64,000 nucleotides of DNA from Brucella pseudogrignonensis (GTDB taxonomy: Bacteria > Pseudomonadota > Alphaproteobacteria > Rhizobiales > Rhizobiaceae): contig NZ_JAVLAT010000002.1 in the NCBI RefSeq assembly GCF_032190615.1, positions 444,501 to 508,500 of the forward strand, in the 5' to 3' direction. Shown here in pieces: positions 18,187 to 26,236 of this stretch. The position numbers were made by a program, and so were the translations under genes. Each line of letters starts with the position of its first letter. Position 1 is the stretch's first letter. Below the pieces are notes generated by a model. It did not search any database. It saw only the letters and a list, made by a program, of their open reading frames with translations, and was not told the origin of the DNA.

Positions 18187-19137
18187 TCACATATCCGCTA
18201 TCGAGATCGAGAACAGATTATCAGGGCGTACAAACAGCCCAAATGCCAGGCGCAGACCAACGGCGAGGACGAGTAGCGCCAGTAGCAGGCGCAACTGTTC
18301 GCCGCGCAGCTTTTGTCCGGCGCGAGCGCCGTATTGTGCGCCTATCACACCGCCCAGCATCAGGAGAAATGCCAGCACAATATCAATGGACTGATTAGTC
18401 GTTGCCTGCATCACGGTAGTGAAAGCAGTCACAAAAGTGATCTGAAATAGCGAGGTGCCAACAACCACATTCGTTGGTACATGGAGCAGATAGATTAGAG
18501 CTGGCACCATGATGAAGCCACCACCGACACCCATCACCGATGACAGCAGCCCGATGAAGAAGCCGATGGCAAGCACAGGAATGATGCTGACATAGATGGT
18601 TGAAGCACGGAACCGCATCTTGAAGGGCAGTTTATGTATCCAGGTATGCTGGCCCGAGCGGCGGATTGCGCCTGCCTGCCCTTTTTTCACACGGCGTAGC
18701 GCGCGTACACTTTCAACCAGCATCAATCCGCCGACTGTGCCCAGAAAAAAGACGTAAAGGATAGAAACGATAAGATCGAGTTGTCCCAGATCGCGCAGCC
18801 ACGAGAACACATAGATACCGAGTAGCGATCCGAGTATACCACCTGCAACCAAAAACAGCCCGAGTTTAATGTCGAGTGTTCGCCGTTTGAAATGCGCAAG
18901 CGCGCCTGAAACAGACGAGGCAATAACCTGATTAGCACCTGTTGCAACGGCAATAGCGGGCGGGATGTTATAAAAAATCAGCAGTGGCGTGATAAGAAAT
19001 CCACCGCCCACGCCGAACAACCCGGAAAGAAAACCAACGGCAGCACCCATGCCAAGCAGAACCAGCATGTTGACCGACAATTCCGCAATGGGAAGGTAAA
19101 TACCCAATTCCGAACCCGGTTTTAAAACGCACCACAC
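18187..19137 (-). CDS. TauE/SafE (TSUP) family permease
   Basis: Membrane transporter of about 316 residues from the sulfite exporter TauE/SafE family. Two repeated halves each carry the family motif: GLFGVGGGFLITPLLIFYNIPP near the N-terminus and SSVMGVGGGFIMVPALIYLLHVP in the second half, each within several hydrophobic helices. A central basic loop (RALRRVKKGQAG) separates the halves. The GTG at 19137 gives the longest frame; a TTG slightly downstream (LGIYLPIAELSVNM) is an alternative. It is transcribed with the TIGR02186 protein. The substrate is probably a sulfur-containing or organic anion, with no direct evidence. Confidence 0.88.
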   Translation of the reverse strand: MWCVLKPGSELGIYLPIAELSVNMLVLLGMGAAVGFLSGLFGVGGGFLITPLLIFYNIPPAIAVATGANQVIASSVSGALAHFKRRTLDIKLGLFLVAGGILGSLLGIYVFSWLRDLGQLDLIVSILYVFFLGTVGGLMLVESVRALRRVKKGQAGAIRRSGQHTWIHKLPFKMRFRASTIYVSIIPVLAIGFFIGLLSSVMGVGGGFIMVPALIYLLHVPTNVVVGTSLFQITFVTAFTTVMQATTNQSIDIVLAFLLMLGGVIGAQYGARAGQKLRGEQLRLLLALLVLAVGLRLAFGLFVRPDNLFSISIADM

Positions 19138-19423
19138 GCAGCCCTATGCGGCCGCGCTTTGCCGCTAGGTCTGTTTTAATTCCGCTAAAACCCGTTTCGT
19201 AGAAATTTATGAGAACGCGGTTCTAACAATCTGATTTGGCGTGCATGTTAGCTGAAAATCATCACAGAAAACGCACTCTATGGGTTTGCTCTTTCGTCGT
19301 TGTGAAGTCAAACGCCGATTGCAAATAGAGTTACTTAGAAGTGGGATGACCGAAGAAAATAGAACTTTGTTGTTTGCGGACAACAATTTGCCCTGAAAAG
19401 CCACCGAAAACACCTGTATAGTG

Positions 19424-19978
19424 TTATTCAACTCCGCTTTGGCGGTTACCAATTATGATCTGAATGTCATTTTTGGGCGTCAATACCGCGTGTACTGATG
19501 ACGGGTAGAACTGCGCTTTGATCGCAATCGGGTCAGACATTCTGCTGTCAATCAGGTTGCCAGTTTTAATGATGTAAAGAAACGCGTTGGTGAGGCTTGC
19601 ACTGTAATTTCCTGCAAATTTGCTGCCTGATGTGAAGCCAAAAGATGTTGCTGTATCGCAGTAATAATCCCCGTTGGTTATAACCCATTCATCGGTAGGA
19701 CCGGATCGCGTCAAGGACGTTTTTTTGCCGTCCGGAGTGACGAAGTTGAGATTAAACGAAAGCGCCATGTAAATATTCTTTAATTCAGAGCTTCCAGAAT
19801 TAATTCTGAACATGGATTTATAGGGTTGCACATCCTCTACAGGGATGAGTTGCCCCTTTATGGATGAAATTTCAAAGTCGATGGCGTCGCCCTGAAATCC
19901 CTTAATGTCCTTGTCGAGAGCAAGGGGCAGTTTTGCAATAATGCCATTTTCCATTTCATTATTTACATAAAGCAGCAT
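19424..19978 (-). CDS. Hypothetical protein, no family recognised
   Basis: 184 residues, with no signal peptide and no transmembrane helix. It begins MLLYVNNEMENG behind a good ribosome binding site (AAGGGGAAG). The sequence is beta-rich with many Ser, Asn and Ile residues (SFNLNFVTPDGKK, SNSASLTNAF-like stretches), suggesting a soluble beta-sandwich or a carbohydrate- or lectin-like fold, but this is only an impression. Codon use and composition are more AT-rich than the neighbouring repair genes, which hints at acquisition. It lies between TauE and an unrelated secreted protein with no clear operon partner. Confidence 0.6.
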   Translation of the reverse strand: MLLYVNNEMENGIIAKLPLALDKDIKGFQGDAIDFEISSIKGQLIPVEDVQPYKSMFRINSGSSELKNIYMALSFNLNFVTPDGKKTSLTRSGPTDEWVITNGDYYCDTATSFGFTSGSKFAGNYSASLTNAFLYIIKTGNLIDSRMSDPIAIKAQFYPSSVHAVLTPKNDIQIIIGNRQSGVE

Positions 19979-20154
19979 GAATCTTCCCCTTGTTATTCTT
20001 TTAATATTATTCCGTATCGAGAGGATTCAACCTGTTAGTTATGGCAACGAGTAATGACCCGAGTTAAATCATTATCTCGCTTTTTATATCGCCAATATTC
20101 TAATATATCCGTTCATTTGTGAAGCACGGCTAGACCAGGAGGCGATAAGTTATT

Positions 20155-20637
20155 ATGAAATATGTGGTTCTGGCGCTAACAACATTTCTTTCACTGCCCG
20201 CAATGGCCAATTGCATTCCGCCGTGGCAAACGCAATTTGCCTGCAATATTCCTGATCGCGATGCGCGTGTTGAATTTTGTCGTATCGCGGATCCAAAGGC
20301 CCATCCTGATAAGAAAGAAGCCTATTATAATTATGTAACCGGAACCAAGCCGTCGGAACTCTATTTTGAAACTAACTCGACGTGGTTTTCGACCAAAGAC
20401 ACGAATATTGACCATCCAACCGATATGACCATGGCATTGGGTTACGCGCGCGGCGCATATGTGTATGCCTTTGTTGTAACGGAAGATAAGCGTCTCGGTG
20501 GGGCTATTCGAGACGCAGAAGTGCGGGTCTATTCGTCGACAGAAAAATTTACGAACGATGTCAAAGACAATGAAAGTGCAAGACTTTATTGCGATTCAAA
20601 ATCGATCATTGCCGATCAGGACAGTATCGCGCCCTGA
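20155..20637 (+). CDS. Small secreted cysteine-containing hypothetical protein
   Basis: 160 residues. A clear signal peptide (MKYVVLALTTFLSLPAMA) is followed by NCIPPWQTQFACNIPDRDARVEFC and a late ARLYCDSKS, so the mature protein has four cysteines and is likely disulfide-bonded in the periplasm. AGGAGG lies about 12 bases before the ATG. It ends 8 bases from the convergent podJ-like gene. No domain is recognised. Confidence 0.72.
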   Translation: MKYVVLALTTFLSLPAMANCIPPWQTQFACNIPDRDARVEFCRIADPKAHPDKKEAYYNYVTGTKPSELYFETNSTWFSTKDTNIDHPTDMTMALGYARGAYVYAFVVTEDKRLGGAIRDAEVRVYSSTEKFTNDVKDNESARLYCDSKSIIADQDSIAP

Positions 20638-20645
20638 TCGACTGA

Positions 20646-23549
20646 TTATTTATTCTTTTCAAGTAGAAGCTGGACCAGTTGCTGGTTGACTTCACCTGTC
20701 GGCTCTTGCCCATTTGCTTTCTGGATTTCCGAGATCGCGTTACGGGTTTTATTGCCCATGACGCCATCGGCGGTACCAACATCATAGCCATTCTTCTGGA
20801 GAATAAGCTGGATGTTGCGGACTGCCTTTTTCATATCGACCGGTGTTTGCACAACTGGTTTGGTATCTAACCAGCTTTCGGGCATATCGAGCGAATTGGC
20901 TTCCTGATTAAGCGGCTTTGCCTTCCAGAGTTCCACTGTGTCTTTTGCGCGCTGAAGCTGTTGTGCATTGAGCGCTGCACCAATTTGGTCGCGCTTGCCC
21001 GCAGCATCCTTGTCACCAGCTTTTGCAGCGAGTGCAAACCACTTATAGCTTTCTTCCAGATTGACCGGCATTCCGAGACCCTGTGCTGCCAGAATGCCGA
21101 GATTATACTGGCTGTCCTTTACCCCTAGTTCAGCTGCATCTGTAAACCAACGAACAGCGGCAGCATTGTCGGGAGAGCCACCTGCACCGGAAGCATAAAG
21201 AACGGCTAGATTGTGCATCGCTCCCGCATTGCCCTTTTGTGCTGATTGCTGATACCAATCAATGGCTTGACCGATATTCCTGGGTATCCCGAGTCCCTTC
21301 TCATTCATGTTTCCAAGGCGATACAGCGCTGGCGCGAATCCTAGTTGGGCAGATTTTGCAAACCAACTGGCCGCTGCGGGCAGATTTTCGCTGACGCCAC
21401 GGCCTTCCATATAGCGGTTGCCTATTTCGAAAAGCGCACGTGCATCACCAGACATCGCCGCTTCGCGCAGAGCAGCAGTTCCAACATCGACAGGCAGATC
21501 AATCGTGGAAGGTTCTGATTCAGAAGCGACTGATGTGTCGCTAACATCGGGCTCTTGCAACTTGGGTGTCGTCAGATTGCTTTCTTGTTGAGGTTTTTGA
21601 ACAGTGGTTTCATGAGGAAGCTCTTTCGGCATTTGCTGAGTTGCGGCAGCTTTATGCTTGACCTCAATTGGGGCGATGGAGGCTGTTGTGCCGTTATCAA
21701 TCGCAGGTGCGACTGTATTCGCAATTATATCTGACTGCACATGGGACTGTATCAATGCAGCCCCAACCTGCAAACCTGCGATTGCCAACATCACCGCGCC
21801 GATTGCGAGAAGAATTGGCTTCCGCTGGCGGCTGAACAGGTCAGTGATGGCGCTTTTCTTCTTTTCAGAATCCGCTTTCTGTTTTTGACCCAGCTTGGCA
21901 GATTCTTCACTTGCATGTTGCGCAGCCCGACGCGCGACACTGATGAGATCAGCCTTAACACTTGCCTCAGTCTGTGTACCATCCTGCTGACCACGTTCCT
22001 CACGTACGCGCTTCATGATCGTGTTAAGATCAAGAATACTGTCTCTATCCGGCTGAACTGAATCGAGAGCTGCACCGAGTTCAGGCTCGCTACGGTTTTT
22101 GGGCGTCAGTTTTGCAAGTTTTTCTTCCGTATTTGTTGTTTCGATGACCTTACGCGCGAACTTTTCTGAATTTTGCTCAGGGAAGGTCGGAAGTGTCTGT
22201 GGTGCTGTTGAATAGGGGTTAATTACGTGTTTTGCTTTGGAGGTAGCCGTTGCGGCTTCCGGAGCTGTATCAATGTGCTTTTCGAGATTTGATAACCGGT
22301 CTACGACCTTAACCAATGTATTGTGAACTGCTTCGAATGTCTTACCATTTCGCTCGTCGGAATTACGTGCGAGCGCTTCAAGCGACTTTATGTCGTTGGA
22401 GAGTTGCAGTGCAATAGCGTTATCTTGCGCCGTTCCATGTTTAATTACATGGGCCACTGCTGTTTCTGCGGCTTCGCGTGCCACGTCCAGGATGTTTTCG
22501 CGACTTTCTGTAACAGAGCGTTCTATAGCGTCGAGGCGTGGCTTGATTTCTGCAAGTTCTGTTGATGGCTTTGCCAACTGGCGCGCCAAATTTGCGATCT
22601 GCTCTTCCAAGCTACGAATAGCATCGCTTTCGGCAATGGCAATTTCGTCGGGTTGCGGTGTTTGTAGCAAACCAAGTGAAATCTGCTGGGAAATGTCATC
22701 AAGGCGGCCTTCAAGTGTATGAAGCAAGCCGCCTTCGGCATAATGGCTGGCGTATTGCGCATCCAGACGCTTCGTTAGTTCTTTGAAGCGACTGTCCATT
22801 TTTTCCAACAAAGCTGGGCTGGACTCCTGCGCGAATTTTTCCGCAGCCACAAGTTTCTCAGCAATCGCTTCTAGATGGGTATCGACACTCTGATAATCAG
22901 AATAGCTGAAGGTTTCCATAACCTTGGCGACTTGGTGCGCAAGGAGGTTAATCTGCTGGGCTAGTTGATCAAGTGCTTGTTCAGGCAAATGCGCCCCTTC
23001 GCTCAAGGCATCAATACGCTGCGAAAGCTCGCCGAGACGACGGAAAAGCGTGTCTGCATTCTGGTCAGCCACTGAGTTATCGAGCTGCTGTGTCAGTTCC
23101 GTCAATTGGCGCTCGATACGTTCCAGTCGCAGCGCCTCGTCACCGCTGGTATTCTGATAGCGATTAGTCGCGATTACAGCGCGACTGATTTCTTCTAAAC
23201 GATTGTCGATGTTGCGCAGGCTGTTTAATTCATTGGAAGGCGAGGCAGGCTGCTGATGGGTATTGGCGTAGCGCGGTACCGATGCGCGTTCATTTTGCTG
23301 CTCGTTAAGACGACGCAGATGCTCAGCAATTTCTGCGAGTCCCTTAATGCGTTCATCAGATTTTTGCGCTTCATCCGCACGAGGGTGAGAAGAAATACTT
23401 CCCTTTTGTCCAAGCCGCTTTTCCAACTCAGCTAATGTATTGTGTAACTCATTCATTGCGTTTGATTTTGGGGCAACATGACGCTCACGCAGGGCGTTGA
23501 GTTCTTCGATTATAGAACGAGAACCGGATGCCTGATTGTTGTTTGCCAT
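20646..23549 (-). CDS. PodJ-like polar organelle development protein (coiled coil, TM, Sel1 repeats, PG-binding)
   Basis: Large bitopic scaffold of 967 residues resembling Caulobacter PodJ, which marks a cell pole and organises stalk, pilus and division factors. The first roughly 480 residues are heptad-rich coiled coil (Glu/Gln/Leu/Ala, repeated LEERLDDI/LTELTQQL type). A cytoplasmic linker precedes one transmembrane helix (about 578-604, PILLAIGAVMLAIAGLQVG). The periplasmic part has four to five Sel1-like repeats (about 690-855; for example ALFEIGNRYMEGRGV and ALYRLGNMNEKGLGI) and a C-terminal peptidoglycan-binding domain (about 893-953; NGYDVGTADGVMGNKTRNAI). I chose the ATG at 23549 (MANNNQ) over an upstream GTG at 23597. 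It stands alone on its strand. Confidence 0.88.
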   Translation of the reverse strand: MANNNQASGSRSIIEELNALRERHVAPKSNAMNELHNTLAELEKRLGQKGSISSHPRADEAQKSDERIKGLAEIAEHLRRLNEQQNERASVPRYANTHQQPASPSNELNSLRNIDNRLEEISRAVIATNRYQNTSGDEALRLERIERQLTELTQQLDNSVADQNADTLFRRLGELSQRIDALSEGAHLPEQALDQLAQQINLLAHQVAKVMETFSYSDYQSVDTHLEAIAEKLVAAEKFAQESSPALLEKMDSRFKELTKRLDAQYASHYAEGGLLHTLEGRLDDISQQISLGLLQTPQPDEIAIAESDAIRSLEEQIANLARQLAKPSTELAEIKPRLDAIERSVTESRENILDVAREAAETAVAHVIKHGTAQDNAIALQLSNDIKSLEALARNSDERNGKTFEAVHNTLVKVVDRLSNLEKHIDTAPEAATATSKAKHVINPYSTAPQTLPTFPEQNSEKFARKVIETTNTEEKLAKLTPKNRSEPELGAALDSVQPDRDSILDLNTIMKRVREERGQQDGTQTEASVKADLISVARRAAQHASEESAKLGQKQKADSEKKKSAITDLFSRQRKPILLAIGAVMLAIAGLQVGAALIQSHVQSDIIANTVAPAIDNGTTASIAPIEVKHKAAATQQMPKELPHETTVQKPQQESNLTTPKLQEPDVSDTSVASESEPSTIDLPVDVGTAALREAAMSGDARALFEIGNRYMEGRGVSENLPAAASWFAKSAQLGFAPALYRLGNMNEKGLGIPRNIGQAIDWYQQSAQKGNAGAMHNLAVLYASGAGGSPDNAAAVRWFTDAAELGVKDSQYNLGILAAQGLGMPVNLEESYKWFALAAKAGDKDAAGKRDQIGAALNAQQLQRAKDTVELWKAKPLNQEANSLDMPESWLDTKPVVQTPVDMKKAVRNIQLILQKNGYDVGTADGVMGNKTRNAISEIQKANGQEPTGEVNQQLVQLLLEKNK

Positions 23550-23683
23550 GTGAAATTCACTTTTCCAAAAATAGAAACAGTCGAAAGCCGAATTCACGAA
23601 CGGATCGACGCAATGATTTGCTAAGTTCAGTTTCCTACAAACGTGGTAAATAAGTGGTTAAGAAAAGCTTGTCTCAGAATGAA

Positions 23684-23708
23684 AACGGCCTCCGCAAGGA
23701 AGGCCGTT
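23684..23708 (-). terminator. Intrinsic terminator of the MFS transporter gene
   Basis: Perfect 8-base stem (AACGGCCT at 23684-23691, complement at 23701-23708) followed on the minus strand by TTTTC. It lies about 32 bases past the MFS stop codon and before the podJ-like gene. Confidence 0.8.
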
Positions 23709-23739
23709 TATGGTTATAAGCATCGGAAAATTAAGATTA

Positions 23740-24894
23740 TTAGGCCGTTCGATCTATGCGGGGACGCAGTAAGAGAGCGAGCGTCAGAAAAATTAGACAG
23801 GCTATCGTAACGAAGATTGGCAACCCATGCGTTAGGTACTGTTGAGCTATTCCAGCGAAGAGAGGACCGATTAATGCGCCCACACCCCACATTAAGCCCA
23901 TGCTGGCATAGATGCCAACAAGCTGAGCGCCTTTGAACTGGCTTCCCACTACACTGAGCATGATTGTATAAATTCCGACAAAAGCGCCGCCCCACAAGAA
24001 TAGCAGCGAATACGTTAGCCATGGCAGACTGAGGGCCCAAGGCCACACCGCAGCTCCACCTGCCGAAAGCGCGGCCAGTATTACCAGAAGTGTTTGTCTG
24101 TTCATTCGATCCCCCAAAAATCCAATGGGAATTTGGAGGACGATGGCTCCGAACATCATGACGGACATGAGCTGAGTGGCTTGATTTTCATTCCAGCCGA
24201 GATTGACGGCATAAAGCGGGAGGAAGGACAAGCCAGACGATTCAATGGCCGCATTCAAAACGGTCGCTGCCAGTGCTACTGGAGCCAAAACAATATAACG
24301 CAGCGGGTTACCATGAGGCTTATCAGTTATTGGTGGCGCGGCTATTTGTGGGCTGCTGATTAGCAATGCAGCAACGACAGCGAGCACAGAGCCCACAAGA
24401 TAGGCCAAAAATCCCGACGAACCTATGATCGAAAGGGTAAGTGGCCCAAGTGCAAATCCAAGTGATAGAGCGGCAGTATATATGCCCATGCTTTTGGATC
24501 TGTTTTCATCGGTACTAAGAGCGTTTAACCAGGTTTCAGAGACAACGAAGAGCGTTTCGGATGCTGCGCCTAATAATATCCTCAATGGAAACCACAGCCA
24601 GATAAGAGGGATGGCAGGAAACAAACCGAGTAAAAGAGCCGCAGCTGTTAGGGCCAGAATGACAAGAAGACGCATTCCGAGCAAAGCACTGAAGCGTGGC
24701 AGCAAAAATGCCATGCATAGCACTCCCACTGCGTGCATAGCTGCATTTGTTCCGATAACGGCCTCGCTGAACCCCATTTCGTCTAGGTCCAGCGCTATGA
24801 GAGCTGCACTGAGACTATAGGTCAGGCCAAATATCATTGCAGTGCTGATGACTGCTATGCGCGAAAGAAAAATGGTCTGAGATTGAGAGTTCAT
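23740..24894 (-). CDS. Major facilitator superfamily transporter (YcaD-like)
   Basis: 384-residue permease with about twelve hydrophobic helices and the short loops expected of the MFS. The motif-A-like loop between helices 2 and 3 reads PRFSALLGMRLL, and a second occurs as GFLGDRMNRQTLL in the second half. The layout matches small sugar or unknown-solute members such as YcaD. A terminator follows it. The AraC-type regulator upstream on the same strand is a possible controller, with about 118 bases between them. The substrate is unknown. Confidence 0.85.
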   Translation of the reverse strand: MNSQSQTIFLSRIAVISTAMIFGLTYSLSAALIALDLDEMGFSEAVIGTNAAMHAVGVLCMAFLLPRFSALLGMRLLVILALTAAALLLGLFPAIPLIWLWFPLRILLGAASETLFVVSETWLNALSTDENRSKSMGIYTAALSLGFALGPLTLSIIGSSGFLAYLVGSVLAVVAALLISSPQIAAPPITDKPHGNPLRYIVLAPVALAATVLNAAIESSGLSFLPLYAVNLGWNENQATQLMSVMMFGAIVLQIPIGFLGDRMNRQTLLVILAALSAGGAAVWPWALSLPWLTYSLLFLWGGAFVGIYTIMLSVVGSQFKGAQLVGIYASMGLMWGVGALIGPLFAGIAQQYLTHGLPIFVTIACLIFLTLALLLRPRIDRTA

Positions 24895-25012
24895 TGGAAA
24901 CGCTGCGCCTGACCTTTTAATAGAATCGAAATGCCTGAATTTTTAAAGTTTAAGATAAATTCTTAATATCTTATAGTTCAGTTTTTCTTTACCTTAAAAG
25001 GATGCGTAACGA

Positions 25013-26041
25013 TTATTCGTCGGCTTTAATCTTGGAGAAATGTCTTTGGATTTTTATAAGGCTTCCATCTAAGTCAGTAAATCGGATACCTACCCCTAAT
25101 GCATCTTTGATACCAAATGAATATCGATTAGAGAACCTTTTGCTGAATTGTACAGGATCTGTGCAGCCGTACTTATAAGAAATTGATTTAATGGACACTT
25201 TTTGCCCTTCGGGTAATTTTGAAACATCGACGTAAGCGGCCCTTAATCGCCTGTCCCAGATTAATTTACTTATTCCGCCGTAACTCTCGAAAATTCTATA
25301 AAGATGTGCTCTCGATATATTAAATCTCTCGGTTATTAACGTTGGACCCAATGCGGTATTTGATATGTTTTGATCAATAAAATCTATTATGGATTGTCTT
25401 TGTATTTCGGTTGGCAGATTTATTCTACTGCCTTCTTGTGCAAGTCTTTTGCCGATAAATTCTATGACATCTACTTCCAGTGAACGAGTTTCGATGACGC
25501 TGCTATTTGATGCGATATTCAAGGAGGTCGAAATCATGTTGGTGAGCATAATAGCCAATGGGGTCGCTGCTCTTATGACCGAGCCATGCAGCAATTGAGG
25601 GTTTAGGATTCTGGAAATGATCGTGCGATCAAATGCGAAAGAATAGGTTCCGCCTTCCGATACTTGTATTTCAAACGGTTTTGCATAGTCCATTAAAACG
25701 ATGTCGCCCATGCGCGCCGTAATGTTTACTCCGTCAGAATTTCCGCGAAATTCTCCACCTAAAACCACTTGAAGTAAAATGTGATCTATACCAGTATTTT
25801 TTATGAGAGTATTACTTCTAACACATAGATGTGCATCATATTTTGATTTTCCGATTAGAGAATAACCAAACAATCTAGATTCTATATCTCCAGATATACT
25901 TGATTGCTTATTGTCGGAAATTGGAAATACTTCATATAAGGGAGACATTATGGATTTCCATAATTCATTTCTCATCCGCTTTTCAATGAAGCTTAGATCG
26001 GAATTATTATCGCAATTTTCATTTTTAATGTGACTATCCAC
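25013..26041 (-). CDS. AraC-family transcriptional regulator
   Basis: 342 residues. The N-terminal part has the cupin-like AraC_binding/TetR-independent sensor pattern (GDIVLMDYAKPFEIQVSEGG), and the C-terminal roughly 100 residues form the double helix-turn-helix: TALGPTLITERFNISRAHLYRIFESYGGISKLIWDRRLRAAY and KSISYKYGCTDPVQFSKRFSNRYSFGIKDAL. The second helix-turn-helix has the usual FSRxFxxxxG arrangement in altered form (FSKRFSNRYSFG). It is markedly AT-rich, with many AAA, AAT and ATA codons unlike the genes on either side, so it was probably acquired. The likely target is the MFS transporter downstream; the ligand is unknown. Confidence 0.88.
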   Translation of the reverse strand: MDSHIKNENCDNNSDLSFIEKRMRNELWKSIMSPLYEVFPISDNKQSSISGDIESRLFGYSLIGKSKYDAHLCVRSNTLIKNTGIDHILLQVVLGGEFRGNSDGVNITARMGDIVLMDYAKPFEIQVSEGGTYSFAFDRTIISRILNPQLLHGSVIRAATPLAIMLTNMISTSLNIASNSSVIETRSLEVDVIEFIGKRLAQEGSRINLPTEIQRQSIIDFIDQNISNTALGPTLITERFNISRAHLYRIFESYGGISKLIWDRRLRAAYVDVSKLPEGQKVSIKSISYKYGCTDPVQFSKRFSNRYSFGIKDALGVGIRFTDLDGSLIKIQRHFSKIKADE

Positions 26042-26174
26042 ATCCGGCCCCCGTGAATGTGCAAAATCCGTATTTTTGGGTATGTTAACTAAGTAATATT
26101 ATACTTCTGAATAGAATAAGCAATATTATTTTGTAATTTGATATCTAATTATGAAATTCCGATATGAATTTTGC

Positions 26175-26219
26175 GTTGATTAATCCGATCAGATTAGAAA
26201 ATCTGAGGGATTAATCAAC
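26175..26219 (-). terminator. Large hairpin downstream of ngg
   Basis: A 12-base perfect arm pair (GTTGATTAATCC at 26175-26186 and its complement at 26208-26219) encloses a second stem (CAGATT/AATCTG). It lies 18 bases past the ngg stop. There is no T-run on the minus strand, so it may instead be an RNA-stabilising element or a regulatory palindrome. Confidence 0.5.
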
Positions 26220-26236
26220 TGTATCTCAAAAATAAC

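Noticed and set aside
19207..19452. 81-codon minus-strand frame beside the unknown 184-residue gene
   Set aside because: Overlaps that gene's 3' end, lacks a ribosome binding site, and shows random-like composition.
20646..23549. Coiled-coil region considered as an SMC/Rad50-type ATPase
   Set aside because: No Walker motifs; the transmembrane helix, Sel1 repeats and peptidoglycan-binding end fit PodJ-like proteins instead.
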